A DNA stretch of 64,000 nucleotides. Origin: Bartonella sp. B1099. GTDB lineage: Bacteria > Pseudomonadota > Alphaproteobacteria > Rhizobiales > Rhizobiaceae. Both the position numbers and the translations under genes were made by a program. The notes under the pieces were generated by a model. It ran no database searches, was not told the origin of the DNA, and was given only the letters and a program-made list of their open reading frames with translations. The first letter of the stretch is position 1. Each line of letters begins with the position of its first letter. The DNA lies in contig NZ_CALYLN010000002.1 of the NCBI RefSeq assembly GCF_944801835.1, positions 62,001 through 126,000 on the forward strand, written 5' to 3'. Positions 37,785 through 48,549 of this stretch are shown one piece after another.

Positions 37785-38861
37785 ATGAGCACTGAAATGT
37801 TCATCCAGTATTTTTTTAATGCGCTGGCATTGGGGTCTCTTTATGGGCTTATCGCTATTGGTTACACCATGGTTTATGGTATATTGAGACTGATTAACTT
37901 TGCTCACGGTGATATTTTTATGCTGGGAGCTTATTTTGTTTTCTTTTCCACAATTAGCTTTATGCCGGCTTGGGCAGCATTTCTTCTTCTATTCCTCGCT
38001 GCTCTTATTTATTATTCAGTATTTATAGGATTTAAAAGGCGCCCTCCAACTTATTGGATGGCTGTTTTTTTGATTCTTACATTAGGATTTATTTATTATT
38101 TTAAAATTTCTCCACAAAATTTTACACCGATCTGGGTTTTAGCTCTTTGTTTTTCCATTTTTATTACAAGTGCAGTGGGGATTATTGTTGATCAATTTGC
38201 CTATAGACCTTTACGCCATGCACCGCGTATTTCGGCACTTATCGGTGCAATCGGTGTTTCTTTTTTTATTGAAAATATTGCTACTGTACTCTTTAGTGGT
38301 GTTCCCAAAGGTGTAAAACAACCAGATTTTCTGGTAACACCATTTTTATGGCACCTAGGATCAGAAGCAGAAGGTATCATTAGAATTGCTCCCATGTCTC
38401 TGATTGTTCCTATCGTATCATTGGTTCTTATTGTCTTATTGTTATGGATTATCCATAAAACAAAACCTGGTCTTGCTATGCGTGCAATCTCTCATGATAT
38501 CGAAACAACGCGTTTGATGGGGGTTTCTGTCAATAAAGTCATTGCATTTACATTTGGGATAGGCTCAGCACTTGCTGCTATAGCAGGTATTATGTGGTCT
38601 TTACGTTATCCTCAAATTCAGCCTTATATGGGCGTTCTTCCTGGTCTTAAAGCCTTCATTGCCGCCGTTATCGGAGGTATTGGTTCGATACCAGGAGCAA
38701 TGTTGGGGGGATTGTTATTAGGGTTTATTGAAATTATGATTATCGCATTTTTCCCCGCGCTATCTGGATATCGTGATGCCTTCGCTTTCATTTTATTGAT
38801 TCTGATTTTATTGGTATTGCCCACGGGATTAATGGGTAAAAAAAGTCAGGAGAAAATCTAA
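37785..38861 (+). CDS. livH: Branched-chain amino-acid-type ABC permease LivH
   Basis: LivH is one of two membrane subunits of the importer. The 358-residue product is longer than typical LivH (about 300). It begins with the classic ALALGSLYGLIAIGYTMVYG-like region and LRLINFAHGDIFMLGAY, and ends with the family loop GMWSLRYP, AVIGGIGSIPGAMLGG. The excess falls in roughly residues 70-120 (RRPPTYWMAVFLILTLGFIY and following), which would add one or two membrane helices. The stop codon overlaps the livM start (TAATG). Confidence 0.92.
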   Translation: MSTEMFIQYFFNALALGSLYGLIAIGYTMVYGILRLINFAHGDIFMLGAYFVFFSTISFMPAWAAFLLLFLAALIYYSVFIGFKRRPPTYWMAVFLILTLGFIYYFKISPQNFTPIWVLALCFSIFITSAVGIIVDQFAYRPLRHAPRISALIGAIGVSFFIENIATVLFSGVPKGVKQPDFLVTPFLWHLGSEAEGIIRIAPMSLIVPIVSLVLIVLLLWIIHKTKPGLAMRAISHDIETTRLMGVSVNKVIAFTFGIGSALAAIAGIMWSLRYPQIQPYMGVLPGLKAFIAAVIGGIGSIPGAMLGGLLLGFIEIMIIAFFPALSGYRDAFAFILLILILLVLPTGLMGKKSQEKI

Positions 38862-39919
38862 TGACAAAGTCAGCGACAATTTTTTTATCGTGTATCAGTA
38901 TTTTCATTCTTATAGGTTTTTTATTCTATGCAGATAACCATTTTAATGACTATACACTCCGTATTATCAATCTGATTGCTATTAATGCAATCTTGGCAAT
39001 TTCACTTAATTTGATTTACGGCTTTACAGGTATGTTTTCCCTTGGACATGCCGGCTTTATGGCTATTGGTTCTTATGTCTGCGCAATTTTACTTCTTTCT
39101 CCTGAACAAAAAGAGATGATGTGGATTCTTGAGCCTATCGCTGAACCTTTGTCCCATCTACAACTCCCTTTTTTTGTTGCTGTTGTTGTCAGTGGTTTGT
39201 GTGCAGCAATTATCGGTTTATTGATTGCTTTGCCAATATTACGTCTTGGTGGCGATTATCTTGGGATTGCAACATTGGGGTTTGCAGAAATTATCCGCAT
39301 TATCATTACCAATGCAACATCGCTCACAAATGGTTCTTTAGGAATCAAAGGAATACCTCAAAATGCAACGTTATGGTGGAACTATGGTTGGTTAGCATTT
39401 ACAGTTCTCTTTATTGTCCTCTTACTGCGAAGTAATACGGGTAACGTATTACGGGCTATTCGTGATGATGAAATTGCTGCGAAAACGATGGGAATTAATG
39501 CTTTTTTCTACCGTAGTTTTTCTTTTACTGTTGGAGCGTTTTTTGCAGGGATAGGTGGCGCATTAATGGCTGCTCTTATTTCAACCATTGATCCGAAAAT
39601 GTTTAATTTTTTGCTCACTTTTAATATTTTAATGATTGTTGTCGCTGGTGGTCTTGGTTCAATTACAGGAAGCATTATTGGCAGCATTATCATTACAGTC
39701 ATGCTTGAATGGCTTCGTATTATTGAAAGTCCATTTGACTTAGGTTTTATACATATTCCAGAAACACCAGGACTTCGCATGGTTGTTTTCTCTCTTTTAT
39801 TGCTGGTAATTATTTTATTTTGGAGAAAAGGGTTGATGGGACAACGTGAATTCTCATGGAATGGAATTTATAACTTTTTGGCACGCAAAAAGTTTTCTAA
39901 GTCTGAGGGAAAGCTATGA
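38861..39919 (+). CDS. livM: Branched-chain amino-acid-type ABC permease LivM
   Basis: LivM is the second membrane subunit. The 352-residue protein has about nine to ten hydrophobic segments, the LNLIYGFTGMFSLGHAGFMA signature near the N-terminus and the coupling loop RAIRDDEIAAKTMGIN, as well as VVAGGLGSITGSIIG. It overlaps livH by one base and livG by four, so livH, livM and livG are translated in concert. The hydrophobic N-terminus serves as its first helix. Confidence 0.93.
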   Translation: MTKSATIFLSCISIFILIGFLFYADNHFNDYTLRIINLIAINAILAISLNLIYGFTGMFSLGHAGFMAIGSYVCAILLLSPEQKEMMWILEPIAEPLSHLQLPFFVAVVVSGLCAAIIGLLIALPILRLGGDYLGIATLGFAEIIRIIITNATSLTNGSLGIKGIPQNATLWWNYGWLAFTVLFIVLLLRSNTGNVLRAIRDDEIAAKTMGINAFFYRSFSFTVGAFFAGIGGALMAALISTIDPKMFNFLLTFNILMIVVAGGLGSITGSIIGSIIITVMLEWLRIIESPFDLGFIHIPETPGLRMVVFSLLLLVIILFWRKGLMGQREFSWNGIYNFLARKKFSKSEGKL

Positions 39920-40698
39920 ACGACACTCTTCTTTCTCTCAATGATATTGTAATGCGTTTTGGCGGATTAATTGCTGTCAATAATGTTAATATGGCCATTA
40001 AACGAGGAAGCATAACAGGATTAATTGGTCCTAATGGTGCTGGAAAAACAACAGTTTTTAATATGATTTCTGGATTTTATGCCCCTACAAGTGGTACTAT
40101 TCTTTTTGATGAACAAAAAATTTCTGGAGAACCTCCTTATATTGTTTGTAGACGTCATATTGCCCGAACATTTCAAAACATTCGTCTTTTCTCAGGGTTA
40201 ACAGTTTTACAGAACGTTATGGTAGGCGCTCATGTCCGTCAAAAATATCCTTGGTTTTCTTCAGCCCTCTTTTTTTCAAAAGCAATGAGTGAAAAAAGAG
40301 AAGTGTATAAAAGTTCCATGGAGCTTCTTGAACGGCTACAACTTGATCACCTTGCCAATCAATTAGCAACAGCTTTACCTTATGGTGTACAACGGCGTTT
40401 AGAAATTGCACGCGCATTAGCCACGAAGCCTAAATTGCTTCTTCTTGATGAACCTGTCGCTGGCATGAATCCCCAAGAAAGTGACGATCTTAGAAAATTC
40501 ATCGCAAAAGTGCAAAAAGACTTTGATCTTACAATTCTTCTTATTGAGCACGATATGAAAGTGGTTATGGGGCTTTGCCGACATATTTTGGTTATGGAAT
40601 ATGGCTGTTGCATTGCTAATGGCACACCAGATGAAATTCGTAATAACCCTAAAGTTATTGAAGCTTATCTTGGCGGAGATGTTTATGGATATTCTTAA
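39916..40698 (+). CDS. livG: Branched-chain amino-acid-type ABC ATPase LivG
   Basis: LivG is an ATP-hydrolysing subunit. The 260-residue product has Walker A GPNGAGKTTVFNM (about residues 37-49), the ARTFQNIRLFSGLTVLQNV segment typical of LivG, an altered signature LPYGVQRRLEIARAL (the family form of LSGG), Walker B LLLLDEPVAGMN and the switch histidine LLIEHDMK. It overlaps livM (ATGA) and livF (14 bases). Confidence 0.95.
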   Translation: MNDTLLSLNDIVMRFGGLIAVNNVNMAIKRGSITGLIGPNGAGKTTVFNMISGFYAPTSGTILFDEQKISGEPPYIVCRRHIARTFQNIRLFSGLTVLQNVMVGAHVRQKYPWFSSALFFSKAMSEKREVYKSSMELLERLQLDHLANQLATALPYGVQRRLEIARALATKPKLLLLDEPVAGMNPQESDDLRKFIAKVQKDFDLTILLIEHDMKVVMGLCRHILVMEYGCCIANGTPDEIRNNPKVIEAYLGGDVYGYS

Positions 40699-41395
40699 AA
40701 TAAAAAATCTTCACGTTCATTATGGCGCCATTAAAGCTGTTCAAAATCTTTCTATGTCCATAAAAAAAGGGAGTATTGTTACTTTAATTGGGGCCAATGG
40801 TGCCGGGAAAAGCAGTATTGTACGCTCTATTACAGGACTTAATCGCTCTGTTTATGGAGAAATTACCTATAATGGCGAATCAATTATTAAAAAATCACCA
40901 GAAGAGATTTTGCGATTAGGGATTGCTCTAAGCCCTGAGGGCCGACGTATTATGCCCCATCTCACTGTTTTAGAAAATCTCCATCTGGGTGCTTATATCC
41001 GTCATGATAAACAGGGAATTTCTCGTGATATTGAATGGATATTTGATCTTTTCCCACGCCTACGTGAAAGATCAAAACAGTTGGGAGGAACAATGTCAGG
41101 TGGGGAACAACAAATGGTTGCTGTAGGACGCGCACTTATGAGTAATCCTGATATGGTTATATTAGATGAACCCTCGTTGGGGTTAGCCCCCCTTCTTGTT
41201 CGGGAGATTTTTTCGATTATCCGCAAAATTAATGATATGGGAAAAACTGTTCTTCTTATTGAACAAAATGCATTTGCTGCACTTTCTATCGCAGATTATG
41301 CTTATATTTTAGAAGTAGGACATATTTTATTTCACGGTGAAGGCAAAGCTATGCTTTCTGATCCGCGCGTTAAAGAAGCCTATCTTGGTGGATAA
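40685..41395 (+). CDS. livF: Branched-chain amino-acid-type ABC ATPase LivF
   Basis: LivF is the second ATPase subunit. From the ATG at 40685 it is 236 residues with Walker A GANGAGKSSIVRS, signature MSGGEQQMVAVGRALM, Walker B MVILDEPSLGLAP and VLLIEQNAF. That start lies inside the livG end with a GGCGGAG ribosome site a few bases upstream. Much earlier in-frame starts at 40601 would give a long unusual tail. It is the last gene of the operon and is followed by a strong bidirectional terminator. Confidence 0.95.
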   Translation: MDILKIKNLHVHYGAIKAVQNLSMSIKKGSIVTLIGANGAGKSSIVRSITGLNRSVYGEITYNGESIIKKSPEEILRLGIALSPEGRRIMPHLTVLENLHLGAYIRHDKQGISRDIEWIFDLFPRLRERSKQLGGTMSGGEQQMVAVGRALMSNPDMVILDEPSLGLAPLLVREIFSIIRKINDMGKTVLLIEQNAFAALSIADYAYILEVGHILFHGEGKAMLSDPRVKEAYLGG

Positions 41396-41432
41396 AGCGA
41401 AAGGCAATAGAGCTATCTCTTCTCCCTTTAAG

Positions 41433-41465
41433 AAAGCATTTCTCATCAGTGATGAGAAATGCTTT
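41433..41465. terminator. Bidirectional terminator between livF and gatA
   Basis: A perfect 15-base-pair inverted repeat (AAAGCATTTCTCATC / GATGAGAAATGCTTT, three-base loop) lies between convergent livF and gatA, with a T-run on one side and A-run on the other. It probably terminates both transcripts. Confidence 0.85.
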
Positions 41466-41477
41466 TCGGTTTGGTGA

Positions 41478-42962
41478 TTATATCCACCATTTTTCTGCAC
41501 AAAATATTCCTGCGGCTTGTTCAATAATATGTGCTATTTTAAAAATGACTTCTTCAGCAAAGGGTTTACCAATCAGTTGCAATCCTAGGGGTAAACCATT
41601 TGATGACAAACCAGCAGGAACAGACATTCCTGGTAAACCAGCCATATTAACCGGTACCGTAAAAATATCATTAAGATACATTGCAACAGCATCATTTTTT
41701 ATTTTTTCATCAGCAATACCAAAGGCAGGTGTTGGAGTTGCTGGGGTAAGAATAGCATCAATGCCTGAATCAAAACATTGATCAAAATCATGTTTTACGA
41801 GTGTCCTTACTTTTTGAGCTTTTAGATAACAGGCATCATAATAACCAGATGAAAGAACATAAGTCCCAACCAAAATACGCCGCTTAACTTCATCACCAAA
41901 ACCAACAGAACGCGTATTTTCATACATTTCAATAATATCTTTTCCAGGCACACGCAAACCAAAACGGACACCATCATAACGCGCTAAATTAGAAGAGGCT
42001 TCTGCAGGAGCTATAATATAATAAGAAGGTAGAGCATATTTTGTATGGGGTAAAGAAATATCGTGTATTTCAGCTCCCGCATCTTTTAACCAATTTATCC
42101 CCTTTTGCCAAAGTTCAATAATCTCAGAAGACATTCCATCCAGATAATATTCTTTTGGAATACCAATTTTCATTCCTTTAATTGATTGACCAAGATAACT
42201 TTCATAATCAGGAACTGGTAAATTCATGGAAGTAGAATCTTTTTCATCAAAAGAGGCCATTGATCTGAGTAAGATAGCACAGTCACGAACATCTCTAGCA
42301 ATAGGTCCAGCTTGATCGAGGGATGAAGCAAACGCGACAACGCCCCATCGTGAACAACGTCCATAAGTCGGCTTTATTCCTACAGTTCCAGTAAAAGCTG
42401 CTGGTTGACGTATTGAGCCACCTGTATCTGTTGCTGTTGCACCCGCACAAATTTGTGCGGCAACAGCGGCAGACGATCCCCCCGAAGAACCACCAGGGAC
42501 GAGTTTTTCATTCGAGCCTTTTTTCCTCCATGGATTAATAACGGGACCATAATATGATGTTTCATTAGAGGAGCCCATAGCAAACTCATCCATATTAAGT
42601 TTTCCTAACATCACGGCACCATCTTGCCATAAATTAGCCGTAACGGTTGATTCATAGTGCGGTTTAAAACCATCAAGGATATTTGAACAGGCTTGAGTAT
42701 GAACACCACGGGTTGCAAAAAGATCTTTAATTCCTAAGGGGATTCCTTCCAAAGTCCCCCCCTCTCCTCTCGCCAAGCGGCCCTCTGATTCAGCAGCCAT
42801 TTTTCTTGCTTGTTCTGCTGTTATTGTTACATAAGCATTCAAAGTTGGATTAGCCAGTTCAATTGCTTTTAAATAAGCTTCCGTTAATTCCGTTGCTTTG
42901 AGCTTTTTCTTTATGAGAGCATCACGAGCTTGTGCAATTGTGAGGTTTGTTAAATCAGTCAT
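41478..42962 (-). CDS. gatA: Aspartyl/glutamyl-tRNA amidotransferase subunit A
   Basis: GatA is the amidase subunit that converts misacylated Glu-tRNA-Gln (or Asp-tRNA-Asn) using ammonia from glutamine. The 494-residue product has the amidase-signature Lys in [14 protein letters not shown] (about residue 76) and the Ser-cis-Ser segment [14 protein letters not shown] (about 150-165), followed by [22 protein letters not shown] 42962 is preferred over TTG 42974. It follows gatC by 31 bases on the same strand; gatB is not in the window. Confidence 0.96.
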   Translation of the reverse strand: MTDLTNLTIAQARDALIKKKLKATELTEAYLKAIELANPTLNAYVTITAEQARKMAAESEGRLARGEGGTLEGIPLGIKDLFATRGVHTQACSNILDGFKPHYESTVTANLWQDGAVMLGKLNMDEFAMGSSNETSYYGPVINPWRKKGSNEKLVPGGSSGGSSAAVAAQICAGATATDTGGSIRQPAAFTGTVGIKPTYGRCSRWGVVAFASSLDQAGPIARDVRDCAILLRSMASFDEKDSTSMNLPVPDYESYLGQSIKGMKIGIPKEYYLDGMSSEIIELWQKGINWLKDAGAEIHDISLPHTKYALPSYYIIAPAEASSNLARYDGVRFGLRVPGKDIIEMYENTRSVGFGDEVKRRILVGTYVLSSGYYDACYLKAQKVRTLVKHDFDQCFDSGIDAILTPATPTPAFGIADEKIKNDAVAMYLNDIFTVPVNMAGLPGMSVPAGLSSNGLPLGLQLIGKPFAEEVIFKIAHIIEQAAGIFCAEKWWI

Positions 42963-42993
42963 ATTGGTTCTCAAATTTCAAAAATATAAAAAG

Positions 42994-43281
42994 TTACTCA
43001 ACAATTTTTGAGACAAGAAAGAAATTTTCTTCTGTAACAGGGGCATTGGCGACAATATCTGCTGCTTTATTGCCATCTGTAACACGATCTTCACGCATTC
43101 GTAGAGTCATAGGTATCACAGATGTTAATGGCTCAACTTCACTGACATCAACTTCATTTAACTGCTCTACAAAACCGAGAACAGCATTGAATTTTTTTGT
43201 CATAGGTTTTATCTCATTATCATGGATGGCAATCCGCGCTAAACGAGCAACCCGCTTGACGGTTTCTTGATCAACAGACAT
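42994..43281 (-). CDS. gatC: Aspartyl/glutamyl-tRNA amidotransferase subunit C
   Basis: GatC is the small subunit that stabilises GatA/GatB. The 95-residue product has the family sequence [32 protein letters not shown] and the region [15 protein letters not shown]. It is immediately upstream of gatA in the usual gatC-gatA order. Its start is preceded by a run of T/A without a strong ribosome site. Confidence 0.94.
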   Translation of the reverse strand: MSVDQETVKRVARLARIAIHDNEIKPMTKKFNAVLGFVEQLNEVDVSEVEPLTSVIPMTLRMREDRVTDGNKAADIVANAPVTEENFFLVSKIVE

Positions 43282-43431
43282 ACTCTTTACGCCTTTCTGT
43301 TTTTTTTGTTTTATGCATTAATCTTTATTCTGGCTATACAAGGCTGCGCTTGCAAGCGCAAGAATATTAGATAACATGAATAAAGAATATAATTATAGAT
43401 CTGGAACATTAAAAAACGTATTATAATTCTT

Positions 43432-43911
43432 ATGACTGTTATTAATATCAATGAAGTTATGACACATCTTTTGCCTGGACAAACAATAGCAGGCTTAGAT
43501 TTAGGGACAAAAACCATTGGAATTGCGATTTCTGATATGGGGCTAATTGTTTCAAATCCGCGTCCTGTGCTCCAGCGAAAAAAATTTACAGAAGATGCTC
43601 ACGCACTGATTAAAATTTTTGATCATGAAAATGTAGGCGTTGTTATCATTGGCTTACCTCTTAACATGAATGGAAGCAGTGGCTCTCGTGTTCAAGCAAC
43701 GAAAGCTTTTGTAAGTAATATGAAAGCGCATACAGAAATTCCATTTGTTTTTTGGGATGAACGCTTATCAACCATTGCCGCAGAGCGCTCTCTTTTAGAA
43801 ATGAATGTATCGCGCACTAAAAGAGCAAGCAGAATTGATTCAGCAGCTGCTGCTTTTATATTGCAAGGTGCACTCAATAGAATTCAAAACTTTCATCATA
43901 TGGAAGGATAG
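43432..43911 (+). CDS. ruvX: Putative Holliday-junction resolvase / pre-16S rRNA nuclease YqgF (RuvX)
   Basis: RuvX/YqgF has an RNase H-like fold and acts in 16S rRNA 5' processing, with a possible role at Holliday junctions. The 159-residue product shows [16 protein letters not shown] (first catalytic Asp, residue about 22), [31 protein letters not shown] and [14 protein letters not shown] (late catalytic Asp). It is divergent from gatC, and its last 16 bases overlap the convergent AidB-like gene. Confidence 0.92.
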   Translation: MTVININEVMTHLLPGQTIAGLDLGTKTIGIAISDMGLIVSNPRPVLQRKKFTEDAHALIKIFDHENVGVVIIGLPLNMNGSSGSRVQATKAFVSNMKAHTEIPFVFWDERLSTIAAERSLLEMNVSRTKRASRIDSAAAAFILQGALNRIQNFHHMEG

Positions 43912-45515
43912 AGAACATTAAGCAAATGCCCTGCATTATAGCGCGCAATGAGCATCCCGTAGGAAGATCTCCATTGTCCCCCAAGGCGGCTTTCCATATA
44001 GGCATTTGCAACATGTTCTATGTCCGTAGAACGTAATGAGGCGGCGGCGGCGGCATAGGCTACTTGTTCAACAAAAAACCTTCCTGCTCCTTCATTTGCT
44101 GCTGCCATATCACCGGCAGACTTAATAATTTCAATAGCGCGTGGTCCTGCTGGTCCAATATCAAGAGCGATTTTTTCTAATAGTTTCTGAAACAATCCCG
44201 GTGCTTTTTCAGCAATAAGAATGGCATCCTTGACCAATTGATTAGCAGAACTATTTCTCACAATTCGTGCAGGCCCATTATGCAACATTTGTGATAATGG
44301 ATTATTCTCTATAAAGCTTTCAATACCAAGTTGTGCAATAATTTCGCCAATAATAGGCACAACCAATTGACTGACATGATAAGCAATAATAGGTGTCATA
44401 ATGCGCGCGAAAGCGGCTTCAGAACGGTCATTTGCTGCATTATCAAAGGCTCGCGCTAAACGCAAAACCAATGCTTGTGAAGCTGCAATATCTAATGCAA
44501 TATCTGCAAAAATACGTTCTGTCAGTGGTGGTAAAGGCTGATTTGGCATTTTTTTTCGGAAGAAATCTATACCAAATTGAAGGGCAGCGCGCAAAACACC
44601 TGCCGATATGACAGATTGATCAAAACGCATCATCGTCTCGATATCTTTAATAACTTTAAGACCTTCTCCAGCATTTCCCAAAAGCCAGCCATAACTGCCT
44701 TGAAAATCAACAACTCCCTCTGGTGTTAAAAGTTCTCCAGAACGCTGAATTAAATGACGAATCGATATCAGACCATTTAATGCACCATTTTCCTGTATAC
44801 GTGGAACAAAAAAGCAACTTAAATGACCATTTAAATCTGCACTAACAAGATACCCATCAGCTGTAGGATTAATTACATTAGTTTTTACGACATTTAAGCG
44901 ATACAGATCGCGTTCCATATTTTCATCGAAAGAAATTTTCTTAACACTTGGAAAATTGAAAGCGTATTGTTCAATATCATCAAAGGCACACGTCAAAGAA
45001 GCGGATTTTTTATGATGAATAGGCTTTGATGAAGAATCATATTGGCGTGACAAAAGAACATTTTGCCATTTTTTGAAGAGCTCATTATCACTAATTAAGA
45101 CGGCAATCGCTGCACTCGTTATAATAATCTCATTCAAATGCCCTGTTTCTAAACCAGCAGATAAAGCCAAACGAATTGCACGTGCTTGATAACGTACCCC
45201 ATTTTCTGAAGAAGTGTTTTCCCAAAGCGAGGTCACCAACCCCGCTTGTCTAGAATATTGTTGAAGGTCTTGATAGGAAGAATGTATTTCTAATTTTTCT
45301 ACCGGCTGTCCCCATTCATCGTTATAACACAATAAAGGCTTATAATGATTCGCTGTGCAAGAAAGCTTCCATGCTTCTTGACTCGCAGCAAAATCTCCTA
45401 TTTCTTCAAAGCTTGCTAGTAAAAACTTAGGTAACGTAGAGGCTATACGAAACATAAGCGTATCACTAAGAAATGTATTTTTTCGACGAGCATTTTGCGC
45501 AGAGACAGCACTCAT
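43896..45515 (-). CDS. AidB-like acyl-CoA dehydrogenase family protein
   Basis: The 539-residue flavoprotein belongs to the acyl-CoA dehydrogenase superfamily. It matches the AidB-like branch by its long N-terminal domain (from [16 protein letters not shown]) and the C-terminal flavin-binding helical bundle ([32 protein letters not shown]). E. coli AidB is part of the adaptive response to alkylation and binds DNA. Here the genomic neighbours give no clue to that role. The 3' end overlaps ruvX by 16 bases in convergent orientation. Confidence 0.86.
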   Translation of the reverse strand: MSAVSAQNARRKNTFLSDTLMFRIASTLPKFLLASFEEIGDFAASQEAWKLSCTANHYKPLLCYNDEWGQPVEKLEIHSSYQDLQQYSRQAGLVTSLWENTSSENGVRYQARAIRLALSAGLETGHLNEIIITSAAIAVLISDNELFKKWQNVLLSRQYDSSSKPIHHKKSASLTCAFDDIEQYAFNFPSVKKISFDENMERDLYRLNVVKTNVINPTADGYLVSADLNGHLSCFFVPRIQENGALNGLISIRHLIQRSGELLTPEGVVDFQGSYGWLLGNAGEGLKVIKDIETMMRFDQSVISAGVLRAALQFGIDFFRKKMPNQPLPPLTERIFADIALDIAASQALVLRLARAFDNAANDRSEAAFARIMTPIIAYHVSQLVVPIIGEIIAQLGIESFIENNPLSQMLHNGPARIVRNSSANQLVKDAILIAEKAPGLFQKLLEKIALDIGPAGPRAIEIIKSAGDMAAANEGAGRFFVEQVAYAAAAASLRSTDIEHVANAYMESRLGGQWRSSYGMLIARYNAGHLLNVLYPSI

Positions 45516-45641
45516 AGGTCTATTCCTATATTCAAATCATTCATATCATAGACTATTTGTCTTTTTAGAGTTAAGAAACATTTATCATATTCAAACAAAT
45601 GCTTGTTTAATCTGTTTTAAAGAGAGATAAAGAAGAATGCT

Positions 45642-46607
45642 ATGATTCAAGATAATTTTTTTCCACTTTTCCCTCACGAACATCTTTTGGCTATTAAAGA
45701 TCTGAGTGTACAAGACCTTAATACATTGCTTGATCGAGCAGAAGCAAACATTATTCTCTCTAACAAAATTGATAAAACAAAATCTATTTTGTACGGACGA
45801 ACTCAAGTTAATCTCTTTTTTGAAGCCTCTACGCGAACACAATCTTCTTTTGAATTAGCCGGCAAAAGGTTGGGAGCAGACGTGATGAGTTTCGCGATCG
45901 GCAACTCATCTGTAAAAAAAGGGGAAACGTTACTTGATACAGCTGCAACGCTTAATGCGATGAAGCCAGATATATTGGTTTTTCGCCATAGCAGTGCGGG
46001 AGCAGCAGCTTTATTAGCGCAAAAAGTTGATTGTTGTGTCATTAATGCCGGTGATGGTGCTCATGAACATCCAACCCAAGCTTTATTAGATGCTCTCACC
46101 ATTAAAAGGGCAAAAGGTCGTATTGAAGGATTAACGATTGCCATTTGCGGAGATATCTTGCACTCACGTGTTGCACGTTCTAATATCCTTAGCCTTAATG
46201 CTTTGGGTGCTCGTGTTCGTGCTGTTGCTCCTTCAACACTCTTACCCACCGAAATTAATCATATGAGTGTTGAGGTTTTTAATAGCATGAAAGAAGGCCT
46301 TAAAGATGCTGATATTATCATGATGTTACGCTTACAGCATGAACGGATGACGGGCTCTTTTATTCCCTCCACGCGTGAATATTTTCATTATTTTGGTTTA
46401 CATAAAGAAAATTTAGCTTATGCGAAAAACGATTGCATTATTTTGCATCCTGGTCCCATAAACCGTGGTGTGGAGATTGCATCGGATATCGCCGATGGAC
46501 CACAAAGTATGATTCACACACAAGTAGAAATGGGAATTGCAGTACGTATGGCGGTCATGGAAGCTTTATTAGATTCACGCTTGAAGATCAATGGAGAAAA
46601 AAAATGA
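45642..46607 (+). CDS. pyrB: Aspartate carbamoyltransferase catalytic subunit
   Basis: PyrB joins carbamoyl phosphate and aspartate in the first committed step of pyrimidine synthesis. The 321-residue product has the carbamoyl phosphate-binding loop [20 protein letters not shown] (about residues 65-84), [23 protein letters not shown] and [11 protein letters not shown]. No regulatory pyrI is present. Its stop overlaps the dihydroorotase-like start in an ATGA arrangement, suggesting coupled production of a complex of the two proteins. Confidence 0.96.
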   Translation: MIQDNFFPLFPHEHLLAIKDLSVQDLNTLLDRAEANIILSNKIDKTKSILYGRTQVNLFFEASTRTQSSFELAGKRLGADVMSFAIGNSSVKKGETLLDTAATLNAMKPDILVFRHSSAGAAALLAQKVDCCVINAGDGAHEHPTQALLDALTIKRAKGRIEGLTIAICGDILHSRVARSNILSLNALGARVRAVAPSTLLPTEINHMSVEVFNSMKEGLKDADIIMMLRLQHERMTGSFIPSTREYFHYFGLHKENLAYAKNDCIILHPGPINRGVEIASDIADGPQSMIHTQVEMGIAVRMAVMEALLDSRLKINGEKK

Positions 46608-47905
46608 TAAAACCAATTGTTTTTCAACAGGCTCGTATTATTGATCCTTCACGCGCAATCGATGAAATTGGTACAGTTATTGTTGAAAATGGACGGATTA
46701 CAGCCGCTGGAAAAGAAGCTTTGAATCAAGGAATCCCTGCAGAAGCAGAAGTTATTAATGCACAAAACAAAGCAATTCTTCCTGGACTTGTTGATGCGCG
46801 TGTTTTTGTTGGAGAACCAGGAAATGAAAATCGTGAAACAATTGCATCTGCAAGTCAAGCAGCTGTAGCAGGTGGTATTACTTCCTTTCTTATGATGCCA
46901 GACACGCTCCCAGTTATTGATAATGTTGCCCTCGTTCAATTCATTAAGCGCACAGCCCAGGAAATGTCATCGGTCAATATTTATCCCGTTGCGGCAATCA
47001 CACAAAATTTCAACGGACAAGAAATAACTGAATTTGGTTTGCTCAAGGATGCAGGAGCCGTTGCTTTTAGTGAAGGGAAAAAAACACTCCAAAATTCATC
47101 TGTTATGCGACGTGCAATGACTTATGCACGCGATTTTGATGTCCCATTAATCCACGAAACGCAAGATAAAGATCTTACAGGAAAAGGCGTGATGAATGAA
47201 GGACTGCTCGCCAGTTGGCTTGGTCTTTCTGGCATCCCCCGCGAAGCAGAAGTGATCCCACTTGAAAGGGATTTGCGCTTAGCAGCATTAACGCAAACAC
47301 GCTATCATGCCGCTCAGATATCGACAGCGCTCTCTGCTGATGCCCTTCGCTTAAGCAAGCAACGCAATGAAAAAATTTCAGCCGGTGTATCGATTAATCA
47401 TTTATCTTTCAACGAAAATGATATTGGCCAATATCAAACTTCTTTCCGCCTCATGCCCCCATTGCGTATAGAAGAAGACCGGATAGCACTGATTGAAGCA
47501 ATAAGAGATGGGACGATAGATGTCATTGTCTCTTCCCATGACCCTCAGAGTATGGATACAAAACATTTACCATTCAATGATGCAGCAGCTGGTGCTGTTG
47601 GTATGGAGACCTTATTGAGTGCAACTTTGCGTCTTTATCATGATGAGAGCCTATCTCTTCTACGGATAACTGAACTTTTGTCAACGATGCCTGCAAAGCT
47701 CTTTGGACTCAATGCAGGAACACTCAAAAAAGGTGCTTATGCAGACCTTATTGTGGTTGATCTTGAAGAACCATGGGTTGTTTCGTCAGAGAGGTTCTAT
47801 TCACGTTCAAAAAATACCCCTTTTGAAAATGCACGTTTTCAAGGACGTGTACTCCAAACCTTTGTAAAAGGGAAATCCGTTTTTAAACTTGATCAACAAA
47901 CTTAA
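46604..47905 (+). CDS. Dihydroorotase-like protein (PyrC', likely non-catalytic)
   Basis: The 433-residue protein has the class I dihydroorotase scaffold: [20 protein letters not shown] near residue 62, [32 protein letters not shown] and a C-terminal VVDLEEPW. The metal motif, normally His-x-His in the segment DMHVHLREPG, reads Arg66-x-Phe68, and the late TDHAPH motif reads SSHDPQ. Both changes remove zinc or catalytic residues, so it is probably the inactive PyrC' kind that partners PyrB in Pseudomonas. A separate active pyrC must exist elsewhere. It starts inside the pyrB stop codon. Confidence 0.86.
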   Translation: MIKPIVFQQARIIDPSRAIDEIGTVIVENGRITAAGKEALNQGIPAEAEVINAQNKAILPGLVDARVFVGEPGNENRETIASASQAAVAGGITSFLMMPDTLPVIDNVALVQFIKRTAQEMSSVNIYPVAAITQNFNGQEITEFGLLKDAGAVAFSEGKKTLQNSSVMRRAMTYARDFDVPLIHETQDKDLTGKGVMNEGLLASWLGLSGIPREAEVIPLERDLRLAALTQTRYHAAQISTALSADALRLSKQRNEKISAGVSINHLSFNENDIGQYQTSFRLMPPLRIEEDRIALIEAIRDGTIDVIVSSHDPQSMDTKHLPFNDAAAGAVGMETLLSATLRLYHDESLSLLRITELLSTMPAKLFGLNAGTLKKGAYADLIVVDLEEPWVVSSERFYSRSKNTPFENARFQGRVLQTFVKGKSVFKLDQQT

Positions 47906-47916
47906 TGAGATGCTTT

Positions 47917-48549
47917 ATGAATGAAGCAGAAATACTTTTTCAGTCCACTCCATGGTTTATTTTCCTCGTATCGTATCTCATTGGCGCGATCCCATTTGGT
48001 CTTCTGTTTACGAGATTGGCCAAGCTTGGCGATATAAGAACAATCGGTTCCGGCAATATTGGAGCAACAAATGTTTTACGAACAGGAAATAAAAAAGTTG
48101 CTGCTCTAACACTTCTTTGTGATATGTTGAAAGGAGCTGTCGTTGTTTTCGTTATAAAATTTTTTAATGATCCACTCGACAATAGTATCCTTGTTTCTCT
48201 AGCGGGTTTCTGTGCTTTCTTAGGACATCTTTTCCCCGTATGGCTTAAATTTAAAGGTGGCAAAGGTGTTGCGACCTATTTAGGGGTTTGCTTAGGAGTG
48301 TATTGGCCTGCAGCAATTATTTTTATTATTGTATGGAGTGCAATTTTTCTCCTCATGCGTTATTCTTCATTATCTGCGCTTATTGCAGTTACAATCACGC
48401 CGATATTTGTTTTTTATTTTTCCGATTTTTATTTCTGTTGTATGCTGATCGCGATGAGCCTATTTGTGTTTATAAAACATTCTGCAAATATCAGTAGATT
48501 ATTAAGTGGGGAAGAAAGTAAGGTTGGTACGCAAAACAGAGATAAATAA
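47917..48549 (+). CDS. plsY: Glycerol-3-phosphate acyltransferase PlsY
   Basis: PlsY transfers an acyl group from acyl phosphate to glycerol-3-phosphate, starting membrane phospholipid synthesis. About 210 residues with five to six membrane helices and the three cytoplasmic motifs [28 protein letters not shown] and [15 protein letters not shown] are typical. The ATG at 47917 follows a gagatg ribosome-like site, and the ATG at 47905, on the preceding stop, is an alternative. It follows the dihydroorotase-like gene directly and overlaps dprA by 44 bases. Confidence 0.94.
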   Translation: MNEAEILFQSTPWFIFLVSYLIGAIPFGLLFTRLAKLGDIRTIGSGNIGATNVLRTGNKKVAALTLLCDMLKGAVVVFVIKFFNDPLDNSILVSLAGFCAFLGHLFPVWLKFKGGKGVATYLGVCLGVYWPAAIIFIIVWSAIFLLMRYSSLSALIAVTITPIFVFYFSDFYFCCMLIAMSLFVFIKHSANISRLLSGEESKVGTQNRDK

